A stretch of 64,000 bases of DNA from Stratiolaelaps scimitus (GCA_019614645.1 JABWDB010000013.1:1984001-2048000), one strand, 5' to 3'; counted from the stretch's first letter, positions 1 to 13,986 are shown. Made by a program: numbers and translations. The notes: generated from the letters alone by a model not told the origin.

Positions 1-2534
1 TCTGACCGTCAAACCATGAGTGGGATACGCGTACTGGGATTCAAGTGAGCACATATTGATATAACGTTGACATAAGCCTGAATATTCCCTTAAATAAAAA
101 GGTGTTATTGTACCGTAATGTCTACCAATGTCCGTACCAGCATAACACGTTCCACAAGTATTACAATGTAATCGACAAGCGATAACATCACTTCATTTTT
201 GCATTGCAAGCGTACTGTGAGTGCCCTTAGTGGCCAGACGCCCATTGCATGGCTGTATGACAAATCCAGCTTGCGTTAAAGTCAATGTGCCGCTCTATCG
301 AGCTGAACATCCAAAAATATAAGCCAAGTGCAATTTTTTTTTAAATCTTTAAGTGTAACATCATGGTATTGACAGTCGTTGCCGATTTTGAGAAGGATAG
401 AAGCATGGGAATATTATATTACTAGCATTATTGCACACAAAGCTTGCATCCGGACGTTGTATTAATTGTACAAATCATTTCTCATAGATCAAGCCGACCT
501 GATCGAAGTAATGCCAAGGTGCCGACTCTGGGGAAGAGATACACTCCCAGCAGAGGATGGTTTTAGCAGGCAGAGGCGTTTTGTCATCCACGTCAACCCC
601 CCCCCCCCCCCCTGCACTGGATCGGCCCACTTCCACGGAGACTGGAGTGTCTCCGGTGGTGTCCGTGCGTTTGAAGAAAATTTCCTCCTTTCAAAAAAAA
701 AAAGATAAAGCCGATCTCTTTGTTCCGGTGATGAAGAATTGCGAATCAACTAAACTACTAACTACTAGTTAATGTATCGGTAAACAGGGGTTGAAAAAAG
801 AAAGATCACGGTATAACAGTAAATTGATTAAGTGGAGAACAATTCCAAAGTAGGAAATCGTACGTTACAAAATGGTGTCCTGTTGACGTCCTATTTGAAA
901 ACGACTCTTACCGAATCCGAAAAAAAAAAAGAAAACCGGTTGGGATCTCATCTTTCTTCAAATCAAGATACAGATAGAAAGACAATGCTCTTTCTCTTGA
1001 AAGATTTGTTATCGTGACGACTTTGCCATGAGTTTGTTTATTTGACAATATAGAAATTCAGTTGAAAGTCAGAAGTCAATATGAAATTGTCGATATTCCT
1101 ACTGCAGCTGTCGTCGTTGTCGCTAATGCTGCGGCGGCTGCTGCTGCTACTTTTTCAACGGTCCGTGTCACGTGTCACCGTTGTACACGTGAACAGTCTG
1201 TGCCTGCAAACACTTTCATTGCTTGGGGAAGTGTATCCACCAGTTACAAATCATCTCTACCCTCAGCCCATTCAGGGCTTTATTATCATTTTATTGGCGC
1301 ATTCTGCTGTCTCTTCTAACGACCCTGCTCTGTTTCGTTGTCGTATTCAAATGATCAGTCGAGTTGGCATTGCCCACTCCTAACCGTTCTCGACGCGATA
1401 ATAAGCGATGCGCTATATTGCGCGTAATGTCTTGTCGTTATTATTACTATCATTATTATTATTATTATTATCATTATTATTCTACTTCCTTGCTCGTTGT
1501 TATCCTAGCGGACCCTGAGTAACGACACATTCATTATCTGCGACTAATATGTAGTCTATTAGTACTTGTTACTTTCTAGCGGGGGATGCATCTTCATGCG
1601 CTCGATCCCCTTACTGAAGTACATGACGATACGATCATGGAGACATGTCGCCGAACGTTCCAATGGCGCTACCTACAGCACGCACAAGTGTAACATTCAC
1701 ACACGCCATCAATCATCCAACCATCAATTCATTCACGTATACACGCAGGCAGTACCAGTCGCATACAGGACTGGATACACTCTTTGTAGTCATAAAGTTC
1801 TTGTCGTCCGGCTGTTGGGAAGATCCTCACAGTGATTACATGCAGCGGCATGCTTCCGTTCCGTGGAGACATGGATGTACGGGCGTAGACGAGCGAGCGA
1901 GAAAAAGAACTCAAGATACAGGACACAATGTGTCTGCTTCACGATCCCATGATGAGACTATATCGTCATTGGTACACTATCACAGGAAATCGTACGCCGG
2001 TTCTTGAAACGCCAACACGAACGCTTTCGTAAACGTTTGCATACTTTTCGTGTTTGGTAACGCAAACGGAAGAGTTTGCAGTCAGTGCCAACGTCAGCTT
2101 GACCATATGAAGTGTACGTTACTAGGTTAATTAGGTTTGTTGAATTAATCTCGTTGCTCATTTTGAATATCTTCGCGTAAGTGATCAGGTAAATTTAACC
2201 AAAACAACTAATTATTAAAATGAGAATAGCTACTACGCTAATCGACCAGCGACCACGAACTCGCCCCCTATAAAAGTGGTAGCTATTATAAAATGAGAGT
2301 CCACCCATGAAGATTTTGAGAAAAGTCGCATACGCATGTCCGTAGCTGTGGTAACCACTACCAGTGATGATGACATGTCAACGTTCATTGCCTTTCATAC
2401 TCTAACAGACAACGGACCCACTTGTGGGCACAGCAAAGAAAGTGGGTTCTCTTCTATCGACCCAGTAGCTGGGTCGTTGCAGTGTACAGTGGAGCCGGTA
2501 GTGGGGCAACAAGATGTGATCCTATGTGATGACG
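1..2534. other. Intergenic sequence downstream of MGLL
   Basis: No recognisable gene. It holds a 16-base C run (597-612), an (ATT)n tract (about 1438-1486) and a plus-strand ORF at 1081-1383 with a leucine-rich start that arises from a CTG/GCT-rich stretch. Confidence 0.6.
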
Positions 2535-2540
2535 TTTATT
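2535..2540 (-). terminator. Polyadenylation signal of MGLL
   Basis: AATAAA on the minus strand about 22 nt after the stop codon. Another AATAAA at 2563-2558 overlaps the stop itself (TAATAAATC). Either would give a very short 3' UTR. Confidence 0.5.
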
Positions 2541-2561
2541 TCTTGTGTCTACCGCGATTTA

Positions 2562-2699
2562 TTATTGCTTCTTGGGAGCTGAGGGAGCCTCAAGCTCCTT
2601 GAATCGCATATCCATCCACTGGAAGAGGTCATCGAGCAGGCGGTCGCGAATTCCGCTCGAAAACTCGTGTAGAAGGCAATGCGCTCCGTTCTCGTATAT
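2562..2699 (-). CDS. MGLL: MGLL last coding exon (catalytic histidine, stop)
   Basis: 138 bp including the stop TAA. It contains IYENGAHCLLHE, with catalytic His288, and a C-terminal helix ending APSAPKKQ. The acceptor is TTTCAG. The stop codon overlaps one AATAAA and a second lies about 22 bp downstream. Confidence 0.94.
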   Translation of the reverse strand: MYENGAHCLLHEFSSGIRDRLLDDLFQWMDMRFKELEAPSAPKKQ

Positions 2700-5600
2700 C
2701 TGAAATAAGTCGGATGTCGATCACAAAATTTGTACTCACTGTCAAGTAGAGACCATTGACGTAATAAATAATAATACGCTATAATATATATATATATATA
2801 TATGTGTGTGTACAAAATTGGACAATATTTGTATCAGTACGTGCCTTGTGTCTTATTCTATAACGACTGGATAATGGGGAAATATAATATTCGATTCGTT
2901 TAGCCACACAACAGCATATATGAAATGCGAATGTTGACAATACGATTTGTTGTTATCGTACAATTAATAATAATAATTATAATATGACATGTTTGTGCAA
3001 ACTTAAGGTTTATCGTCCGATGTGTTACTGAATACTGTAACATGAGTTGAGGTACAACTCAACGCATGTTACAGTATTAGGTACTATGGCCATTTGGGCT
3101 AACTATTAGGGCATACGGTTCGAACTCGCCGCTCTTTAAATGCCAATAACTTTTGAACTAAATGAGTTAGAACAAAGATTTTTTGGGATGAGTTAGAGGT
3201 ATTCTCCAGCTTTGTTGACACACCGATTCCAGCTCTGGGAGTTTTGAGATAGCCAAATATTTACCATTTGCATTTCCATATATAATATCGTTATCTATTG
3301 CTTTTGTGAGTAAGCCCATAATCACATGGGCTTAAATCAGGAGAATATGGGGGTTGATGCCATCGCTCTATATTGTTCCCCTCCATCTAGGCCGTAATTT
3401 CAGCAGTGCGGTGAGGTCTTGCATTGTCGTCGAGTAACCACACTCGGTTTTCTCGATCCCCACGCAATTTGTTCATCAATCCTTTCAAGAAGCCGAGATA
3501 TCGGGGAGCATTGAGTTTTTCGTTTGTTGCTAATATTTCGTAATAGCAAACACCCTTGATATCCAGAGCGAGTATCATCAACACCTTTCGTCCGAATCTA
3601 TCTGGCACTGCCACAGACGTTGCCGCTTCACCTTGTCGGAGCCACTGTTTTGCTTGGTCCTTCTCGGGGGGTCTATCCAGGCTAACTCATGTCTCGTCTA
3701 TCGACACGGTGTGCTTTAAGCGACTAGTTTGTTGCGTATAAGTCTTCAAATTAAATTTCGAACACTCCACACGTATTTTCATCTGCTCAGCAGTCAGTAT
3801 ATGGGGAACCCATTTTGCATTGATTTTGCTTCATCTTCAGTATATTGGTGATAATACTATGACATGTCGCCTGAGGAATCCCAGTTTCAGCCGACAAAGA
3901 CCTCATGGACCAAGCTCTGGTTTGCTCAAAAGCTGCCTTGATTCTGTCAATCCGTTCGTCCCTTGTCGCACCTGATTTCTGGTCCCCACCTCGGCGGTCA
4001 TCGGTGTCCATATCTCCACTGTTAAATCGCTTGCACCAACTTCGCACCGTTCGCAGGCATAAGGCAGACCTGCCGTACGCGTTCACTAATTGTCGATGGA
4101 TTTCAGCTGGAGGGTGCTTTTGGAGAAACAAAAGCTTGATGATTTCCCGTTGATTTTTAGGGGAATTTGAACTTTTTGCTGCAGTGTCCATCTTTCTGCT
4201 CGTATCGAAACCACTCAGTGCGTTCGAAAGGAAGCCGTTCCTGCCGCGTGCTCACTTCAAAAATGAACGCATTGAATCGCGTAGTTCGGATTGTGCGCCA
4301 TTCGAAAGAGCGGCGAGTTCGAACCGTATGCCCTAACAACATCTAGAACCCGTATAGTGCGTCCGTGCTTTTAAACACTTTCATGCAAGACGATTGACTA
4401 TTCTAACTATAACTTCTAAATTTCAGTAGCACGAATGACCCTCTGAGTTTGAATGTAACTTACATTAAACGTAATATAATATCGTAAAGTGAATTGTAGG
4501 ATTATACGAATATATTGAATTGTGGTAATGTGTACAGTCCTGCAATGCGTGAGACTAACCCTCCGTTTCAGATACAGGAAATCCTCATTAAAGCCAACGT
4601 TCTTGGACGGAAGGTTTCATCCGCGTATCGCCATTTACACGCGTTTTTGCACCAATCCAAATATATCGCTTGAGACACTTTATAAGCAATTACCATTCGA
4701 TATATGCCCCTTACTGCTGTTATAGTCCGTGTGTACTCCGGTCGAATAATAGCTGACCTCAAGCCTCATAACTCAATGATAGACACCTCAATGGAAAGTG
4801 ATACCACGTGTTTTTCTAATATGGTTTAACTTTTAAATTCATACTCCACCGATCGGATTTCCGCCAGAATTTCTCACCTTGCACGTTTTGATTTTAGCTG
4901 GCGCGTCCTCGGCAAACTTTCGCGACGCTTTGGCGCAGCATAGCTTATCGGCACTGCCGTGCGATATGAAGAAGGGCGTCTCGAAGAAACGTACCCCGTC
5001 GTGAATCTCCTGCAAGAGTCGAACGATCTTTAGTATAACGTGCGCTTTGATTTATCCATGCTTAGCCGTAGGCCATGTTAATCAAATCAGCCGAATTAGT
5101 GATTTTCGCTGATCATCGTATATGGGTTGTTTTCTCTTCTGGTGAAACAGAATAGCCTCGATTTTTGTAGTGCCTTCAGTGCCTACGTAAGTCGAAAGCA
5201 GTCAAACTATTTCATTACGAACACTTTGAGAAGGACTTAGATATTCTGAAAAAATAAGGTACCCGAATTGAGTAGCTCACACCGAGATGTGGCTCTAAAC
5301 CGCAAATAACGAAATAACAGTACACTAATCGGATGTGTGCAATGGCACAAAATTGTCCCAGGATTCCTCAACTAAACACCAATAATAGCTTACAACAATA
5401 ATGGATCGTCGATAGAGAGATAATACATTCTGTCCCGGAAAATCCAATTTGAGTTAATTAACGAAGAACTCTTATACTAAAATCGACTCCCCATATTTTC
5501 TAAATAACGTTCACTAAAAAAGATTATTGTGCCCAAGTGCGTAGCGCGAAAACCGAGATGCGGTAGTGGAAGTCAACATTATTAACTTGCCTATATTCGG

Positions 5601-6355
5601 GTACATTTTACAATCACCCTTCTATGAACGAGGCGGATTTCAGAAAATATAAGTCTTTAGTCAATCCGATATGTAGCTAAATACTACTAATAATAGGTAC
5701 ACCCTATTTCTGATACGGGAAACATTAACATAAACAACAAATACCCCGGAGTGACTCACATCAATAGCATTAAGCATGGCGCTCGCTGTGCCCATATGAA
5801 TCCAGCCGTGGTGTCTCAACGGGTCCCGGTTGAACTCCTCAGCCACTGAGGGCTCCGTTACGCAGTCTTCAAACGGTAGCGGAGTTACCGGCAGCCAACT
5901 GGGCATGATTGGTCGGACAATTCTCGTTAGGTATTGTTTCAGCTGGAGAACCAGAGAGACTTGGCTGAAAAAGCAAAACATAAAAATCACGTCCTTATGT
6001 AGAACGTCCTCCGTCTGCTCTCGCGACACTGTACCACTTGAGTTGACCGTTGCTATTAATAATTGCTACCATTGCATCTTGCGCGTAGTGACGATGATAA
6101 GTCGTATACATTGCAGTTATGCCACCTTAAAGGGCGAGACCTTCTTTATAATGCACCTGTGCTTTACAACCTGGGATAATCTGACCGTAGACACGAGATT
6201 GACGACAGACAGAAGCCTTTGAATGTATTGTCGTTACTATTTCAAAAATCGATTTTGAGGGTGATTTGGTACTCAAGCCCGATATTGGGAATAACTTGCG
6301 CTAAGAGATGCGTGCCTCTGTATTATTCAGTTAAAGAAAGAATGATCCCCAGATA

Positions 6356-6399
<44 letters not shown>

Positions 6400-9300
6400 T
6401 GTGGCATTTGGAGGAGATATAATGTAAAAATGATATATTCACATATTACAATGGGATGTTTGCTATGTGCGCCCTATTATTTCTAATGCGATTCGCGTTC
6501 GAATCAAGTACGTGTCCCTGTGTGTAGGTATGTGTGTAGGTCTGGTCGTTCTTTGAACCTGACCTCCATCCATCCTACAGGAACCCAGAGATCAGGACAG
6601 GACGGCTTTCATTTCCGCTTTGCTGTCTCTGGCCAAATTGATTGTTTGGCCTTCACCCTGGGGCTCTGCGTTGTCCTGCTGGTCCTCCGTGTTGATCGGC
6701 CCGACTCTTGTTCGAGGTCAAGTCGACGACTCGCCGCGTCGAGACCTGCATATTCTGCTCCATGGCCTTGTTTGTTACCCACACGACAAGAACCTAAGCG
6801 TTGCCGGCGTCGAACGGCAATCTTTTCCATCTGTCATCATACGGACGAACGGACGGTGCTTCCTCTCGCAGAAGAATATCCCAACTTGTACAGTGCAGCT
6901 AGCAAATGCCAACAGCAAGAGCATCCGTATCAGTCGTCGTAGCAGCAGCCACTCGCACGTGAGTCCGTTTCCATTTTTTCACTGTCTGTTATGCAGGACA
7001 TCACAAACATAGCGTTAGATCCGTAGATGCCCGTATAGATTGACAATGGCGGAACTCGATGTTACAGGCGCTGGATTGGGCAGCAGCACTAGTGGTAGCT
7101 GTCCGATAAGCGTTGTCCGATCTGTACGGTACAATCAGGACATGTGGGAAATGCGAATCAGTCGAAGCACTCGTGGTCTCACTGCGCATTTCGCCTTGTT
7201 GACTCATTGATTTGTTTTTTCTTTTTTTCGCCTTTGTATTGTACCCTATCGGACGCAGCCGAACTACGTCGTTCACACAATTGTGAATCTATTGCGTAAA
7301 CTCCGACGGTTGAAAAGGGAGGAAGTGCCAAGCTGACTACATATGATCGTGAGGCGATTTCACGCCCGTTAAACAATTACAAAGGACGTTCATGGCTTTC
7401 TCTCTCTATCGTCGGGCCGATGTCTCCCCAAAAGCTTCCTGTACGCCCCCCCCCCTTCCCACACCTTCAGTCAATCTGGTCAAGCAATGAGCGCCGCACA
7501 ATATTTCCACACACTTCTAGATAGATGCCTTCGTCGTTGTACCCCACCCGTCTGCGGCACAGACATATCATGTACAATAGAAGTCTACCTGAACCGCTCC
7601 GAGTCCAGCCAAAGGCGCTCGCCTTCTCCCGGGTGTTAACAACAGTGGATCCGATGAAAGAATCAGAGGTTTTGTCAGCGTGTGGCAGCTTCGATTTACA
7701 TATGAAAGGGCGGAGAGAGGCAGAAGGCTAGCTTACTGTTGAACACTCGCGTCTGCCCACGCTTCCAGGTGGTTTTTTTTTGTCCAGCGGGGAAAACTCG
7801 AACGCTGTGTTGAACAATTTCTCGGCGATGGGAGACAATCAACTATGTAAATCCAATGGAACAGAATTTTTTTTTCCCATAGAAGGCCAGCACGATTGGG
7901 TTTCAGCTTCCGCTGCCAGCGATACTCTGATTGGTGTAAAAAAGGTAAAAGGTTTATTGAAGGAGCTGAAATAATATAGATAGATTGATTGATTGGTTTA
8001 TTGCCATCGTACTTGCACAATGAATAATCCATTGGAGTACATAATACTATATTTGTATTCATCAATGGGCTGGCTGATGTCAATTTGTCTGGGGAGCACC
8101 TACTTGAGAAAATCTTTGTTTTGCGATTTAGTTAATTTCAATAAAATTAATTACTGCTTCCAAATCACAAAATTCGAATAAAGCTAGTTCATCGTATACA
8201 ACACATGAGCATATCACACTTATAACAATAGTAGTGAGGCAGGGGTATATACCGAAGCAATATTCATCCGTTGCCTTACTGAGGTCACCACTGAGGTCAC
8301 TATAAAGCTTAAGTGTTGCATTCGATTTGTCGGCCATTTCAAAATGCCCCCCCCCGATTTAGACGCCTCAAAACAATGAACAATTTTACCTAATATATTC
8401 AGTGAAAGCCTTCTGTAGTTAAACAAAGACGATGATAAGTTGTTGAATATAAATCGCTTGCAGTTAGCTTTTCGGTGCATAATGTACATAGCAGGAGTTA
8501 GCAGGTAGTGACTTCAACGGTCTAGATATAGGAAAACGTGTGTGTAAATGCATCCTATTGACATGTCGGTACAAGGGTCAAATGATTCTCAACATGGTCT
8601 GTTTGGTCATTCATCGGCGTTATGCGCCTTACTTATATTCGAACCCTGTTGACAATGATCAAAGTAGCAGTTCGACTGTTAGGTTTATTACCCATAGGAC
8701 ACCCATACATATGGAGGCTTTTGTAATTTCGAAACGAGTTACAATATATATATATATATTTTTTTTTTACATTTTTGATTCGGTCACAATTATTATCAAT
8801 ATGAAAAACAATCGTCACTAAATGCCATAGAATATTTTACCTGAGGCTAATCAAGGGTCCCATTAGCATCAATCCTCCACGAAGTCCTCCTGGATATTGT
8901 TGTCCAACCTGGCGCCGAGTGGTGTACAACAACGACACAGCCCCTCCCATCGAATGGCCAAATACAAACAGCGGCAGCTTCTCCTGATTCGTTTGGTGTT
9001 TCGCGTAGACTTCGTCAATATGCATAGCCATATCCTCTTCAAGGACATTTAGTGATTCGACATACGAGCGCGGCTCCCCCGAACTTCGCCCGTGGCCCGC
9101 TGCGTTCAAAGCAGACGCGTTTCATTCACACAAGTTTTTATTATTATTAATTATTTTGCTCACAATACAGATCAACCGAAGTAATTAAAATTCTTTGACA
9201 ATGATTACCTGCGGTGATGGTGACGGCGGGCGAGCCATTTAGCCTGAGTCTTCCTACAAAGTCTTAAGCCGTCCAAAGCAACCCACAGAGACTTCGACTG

Positions 9301-12300
9301 TGTAAAACGATGGCCAAACGAATACAACACTTACCATGGTCGTGACCAAACACGAGAGCATCGTACTTTTGAGCAAAAAGTTTCGCCAACGAATCGTACA
9401 CCATAATGTGCTCGCCGAGACCATGGCAGATGAACATCATGCATCTGAAATTTGCAAATAACAACAACAATAATAGTAATACTTTAATAGTACATATCAA
9501 TAATTCAATAACTGTGGTGAAGAACGTCTTGAACATTGTGACACATTCTCTTCATGTGTATTGTTTTTACGAGGTCATCTAATCGTTGCCAAAAATCCAG
9601 TTTCGTTGACAAACAGATAAATATATAGTTCTTTATTGAACGATTGTATTGTATCAGTACTTTGCATTACATACTACTGGATTACGGGAGACGGAGCGAA
9701 CCACCTAACGAGTGTGTCTCGATGTTAAGTCTCCTTATTGTATGCTAAACTCGAAACAGTTAGCGGAACGCAGCAAAATGATAAATCAACTTTTAGAAAA
9801 ATCCAAAATATATTGCAGTTGCATGAATAGTCATAGTAACAGATCGATCCAGCTGAGCAATAGGTACTGATTAGAATGTACAACGGACAAAGAATCGCAG
9901 ATGTCGAATACGAGCGAACACATAATGGCCACTGGGTATCTGGGCCTTATATTTCTTGACGTAATCACTTCGATTTTTTACTCTAATTTCAGTGGATTGC
10001 AGCGAATCTACCGAGAAGTACCTCTCGAGGCGTTAGACGCGGCAGACGCTTAAGATCGACAAACTAAGTATACCTACAGCTTTGCTTAAGCGATTTATAT
10101 TGCAATTTGTATTGCATTGTCATACGAAACTATACCGATCGAGCAGATTATCCCTCATCCTCTCGAAATGCCAGAGCAATCCATCTCTTTACTAATTATC
10201 GGTGCTGTACCCCGTTTGCATTAAAGCAATCGTTCGATTCGTATTCCACCCGTCAATAGTAACTAAACAAACAAACCTGGCAGAACCGTTTATCAGGCAA
10301 GTACTAATATATCATACTTTCCAGATCAGCTAGACCCAAGTATTGAGACAATGACGCCTGCCGAAAACTACGCATTCACTGTAATTCCTTTCGACGAAAC
10401 GAAGATACAAGCCAATCGAGTAATAAGCAAAGCGAAACCCCAGCCTCCGAGGGCCCTTCGCGAATGAGGAAATAGCGTTCTTGCAAGCACTTTTGTCGCG
10501 TTTCGCGTTCGTCCGCCAACGCCATGCAACGGGCGTAACCTGGTGTATTTTTAAGCAATCTTAATTTCGCTCTCAACAGCACTCACACGAAGGAGACGCC
10601 CGGACGGAGGGGCTTATCAGGGCTCAGTTGTGCCCGCCTCTTCTTCGCCCCATCATCTGCCGACGACTGTGCGATGTAGCGAAGCGTAGCCGCTCGAACA
10701 GTGCCGGGGAATACGAGCCCCCGTAATAAAAACGCTTCTGCGCTCAAGGTCGCTCCTAACCAAGGTCGGCAACCCATCATCCCCTTGCCTCGTTGTGAGT
10801 CCCGACCGATGGAGCGCCGAACCGCCGCGCCGTCCGCCTGTTCGTCCACCCAACTCCGCCACGGTGGCTCCATGCCATCCTCCTTACTAGAGTTCGCTGA
10901 TGCTGCTGCTCCCGCCGCCGCCGCTACCTTTCCCTATACTCCACCCCCATCTTCTTCTCCGCGCGCGCGTACATCCTTGGTCCCGGCATCGGGCCGGCTT
11001 TCGTTCACAGGCTGCAGTTTTCTTCGACGTTCAGGCCTCAGGCTTCAGTGGCCATTAAGGTTTTTGCCTGCCCCGTTGACTCTCTTTTTCCTCTCTCTCT
11101 CTCTCGCTGGCTCGGCGTCTGCTCCTCCTATTTCGTACTTTGCCTTCCCGCTGCCTTTCCGTATCCAATCTCCGCCCATCTTCCCATATATTCACGTCCC
11201 TTAAACACTCTTTGCTCTGCCGGCCGCGTCGACCCTTCGCGAGTATACTATCCAGACACCTCTGGGCACCTATGGCTAGCAAGCGCTCGAGCAGTGAGGG
11301 CACGCCGGCAGCGCCTACGTGTTTCTCACTACGGTCGTCCGACTTCAGCAGTTCCCGTCTGCTTCTAGCAGCTTTTTCCCCATCGTTGCAGCAGTCCCGT
11401 CTCGTCGCCGTCGAAAACCGAACAGGCGGCTGGCCAAGCGGGTGCGTGAGATGAAGAGAAAGAGACAAGCAGAAATATATATATATAGATAGATAGACAG
11501 AGAGAGAGAGATTGGAAGTAGGAGGAAAAAGATAAAAGGAGAAGCGAACGATGGAGGTCAGTTGGCGTAGCCGTTATCTTCGTGTTTCGGCTTCGTTGCA
11601 GAGCGATTTCGTTCGCAGGCCGGCGGTTCCAGCAACGTTTTCCTCTACTCGCGTCCTGATCCTGCCGTGCCTTTTTATCACTGAACGCGACTACAACTGA
11701 ACAGGAGCAGACGCAGCGCGAAAAGCCCTGGCTTTTCCCATGGGCCCTTTTCTTTCCAGCCTCCCGACTTCACAGACCTCGTTCGTCGTCCTTCGGGTCG
11801 CTCGTGCCCTGCTCTTCTCGTATCTATCCCTCGTACTCTGGCGGAGTCGTCGACACCCTTCAAACCCACCACCGCCACCACCTACAGGGCCCCTTTTCCC
11901 GTTCTTGGGAACCACTTTGCCGCTAGATGGGACAGAGCGCACTAGGATAGAGGTGGACGCCAGACCGATATCACGCCACCAGAAGAAAGAGAACGGCGAG
12001 TAATCGTAGCGGAACGTCGAATGCGTAAGATGGAACAAAACGACGACGAATGTAGTCGGGATAGACGGAGGCGGTTCGGGCAGCTGGGTGGCCGAACGGT
12101 TGGTTTGGCGGACAGACAAGACGATACCAGGGAGGAGGCCATAAGGAGGTTCCGAACGGAGAAGATACAGAGGGGCAGAGCGGGCAAGCATACATAGACC
12201 TTGTGGGAGAAGATGGTAAGCAAGGCTCGGAACGTTGTGGCGACGGTGGTGGCGGCTTGCGGCGGCTGGTGCGAAATCGACGCGATAAGCAAAAAACCGC

Positions 12301-13952
12301 GAAACAGTCACTGACAAGACAAATCGGCGAGGGCAACCGTGCACGATTATAAAAAAAGCAGCAAGGAACGACACCAACACCGGAGTGTTCGCAGCTAGAA
12401 TGGAAGGAAAGATCATCGCTCTTTTACAGATTGAAACGGGGGCCAACCAATCCCTCAGGGGCTCCTCAAGGTCAGGGCGCTTTGTCTGCATAAGCGATCG
12501 AGGCACGGGAAGGGGCCTAGGCTGGTGTCAGCTCGGACGAGTGAATGGACCAGGAGAAGCAAGCGACTGCATCGAGAGGCGAATATATCTGCTCCTGCTT
12601 TGCTGCTCGGTCCGCCTAAATGTGTCGGACTATGTTGAGATTGACTAAAACGGAACGCAGAACTGAGCAAAGCAACGCGGCGATCTCGTCGTGATGTGAC
12701 TGTTAGCGCAGCTATATTGGACCAATGGATTGAGACAACGACGAAGTAACTGAATGCCTGCCGCGATAGCAAAGCTTGTCAATCGCTCTAGAATATTGTA
12801 GAATGGTTAAAGGTGAGTCGAAGGTCGAGCACGTCGCCAAATTTGATTGCGGATTATTTCGAAGCCCTCAACGCTGTAGGGCATCACCACTCCCGTACAC
12901 TGATTACTACGAATCGATCCCTCTCAATGCTTTGATCAGTACTAGGCAACAGACGACGAAAATTACGAGAGCGGCCAATGTGACAAACGCACTAGGAGAA
13001 TGACATCTTGCCATCGTTGCAACCCACCGTACTTCGGATGTGCCTGATAGAACAAAAAAAAACAGCCAACCTTTTCTGTCAAGAAAAGGCTACATTGATC
13101 CCCCATAGTACGTTATAAGTGTGTTATATTGTTGTCCTTTGAAAAACGTCTATCTTCCTGTGCTTTTATCCTTGCTTTGGTATCGTCGTTGGATTCGTGT
13201 GAGCTGATGATTTTTAGTAGCGCTCATAGCGAATTCGCCGGGCTGGATACAGAGGCAATGGTGGTGATGCTTGTGATTATGGTGAAAATAGTCATCGTTC
13301 TGCAGTCAGTGATGAGTGCGCGGGACAACAGGGCCCGGGTAGGGCGACAAGGTGACAAGGACCTAAAGCGGTCGATATTTCCGGAGACCCGGCGTTTCTC
13401 TTGCAGGACACTTCCCTCTGTATATTCGTACGGCAGTAGCGATGGCGGGTTTAATGCATCTGCAGATATAGCCAGATTGCTTGGGGCTTCGTACGGCGAT
13501 ACGACTATTAGCGAAATCCAATGTGTCTGTAGAGCGGCGTGTCTGTGACGTGCTTTGGGTGTCTCTTCGGCGAACCATCGACCCATTTACATGTTTGTGC
13601 GTGTCTGTGTGTGTGGGAGTCTGCACGTAAGCGAACTGTATAAACGTAACTGCATTGCACTCCACTTAATAATTGCTGTTTAATAATCTATCATTGCTTC
13701 CACCACCAAGGGCTCTTTTTTCAGACTCTTACCGTACGAGCATTGGAAATCAATGCAACCGCAATTCACATACGTTGAGGCTGGATAGCATACGTTCACA
13801 GGCGGAGATCAGCAAGTTCGTCGCGCAACAAGTTCGGTCGATATATATATATGTATATATATCGATCAAACTTGTTGCGCGACTTATTTGCGGATCCCCG
13901 CCTATGGACGAACACTATCCAGCCGCAGCGTACGTGAATTGCGGTTGCATTG

Positions 13953-13986
<34 letters not shown>

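Larger units (their letters stand above)
3106..4336 (-). mobile_element. Mariner-type DNA transposon (DD34D) with perfect TIRs and a decayed transposase
   Basis: Both ends carry the same 32-bp sequence in inverted orientation (3106-3137 and 4305-4336), reading TTAGGGCATACGGTTCGAAC and onward, with no mismatch. TA lies at 3107-3108 and 4334-4335, so the target duplication is TA; the element is 1225 bp if ends are counted from GGG. Inside is a minus-strand transposase with two N-terminal helix-turn-helix regions, the linker WVPHIL, and catalytic blocks SIDET, DDNARPH and SPDLSPCDYG. Thirty-four positions separate the last two aspartates, giving DD34D. The gene is broken by a frameshift near 3811-3816, a TGA where the Trp after DET should be (3689-3687), a TAG at 3389-3387, and a damaged C-terminus. 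It sits in the last MGLL intron, on the same strand. Confidence 0.95.
2700..4877 (-). other. MGLL intron 5
   Basis: Contains an (AT)n/(GT)n tract (2785-2811), a short hairpin (3031-3078) and the mariner (3106-4336). The remaining 0.5 kb up to exon 5 shows nothing recognisable. Confidence 0.85.
5010..8840 (-). other. MGLL introns 4 and 3 (exon 4 lies between, at 5760-5964)
   Basis: Intron 4 (5010-5759) shows nothing beyond ordinary intronic sequence. Intron 3 (5965-8840) holds a long (AT)n tract (6357-6391), a moderately GC-rich patch (6520-7000), C runs near 7446 and 8346, and a retroelement-like 3' tail at 7941-7970. Confidence 0.8.

Noticed and set aside
1081..1383. 100-codon plus ORF starting MKLSIFLLQLSSLSLMLRRL, like a signal peptide
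   Set aside because: The leucines come from a CTG/GCT-rich low-complexity stretch read in one frame; the rest shows no family, splice site or polyadenylation support.
11691..12506. 271-codon minus-strand ORF, the longest in the window
   Set aside because: It lies in a GC-rich block where other frames are open as well, has Ser/Arg/Pro-heavy composition and no domain, and overlaps equally long shadows. Stops are rare there because of composition.
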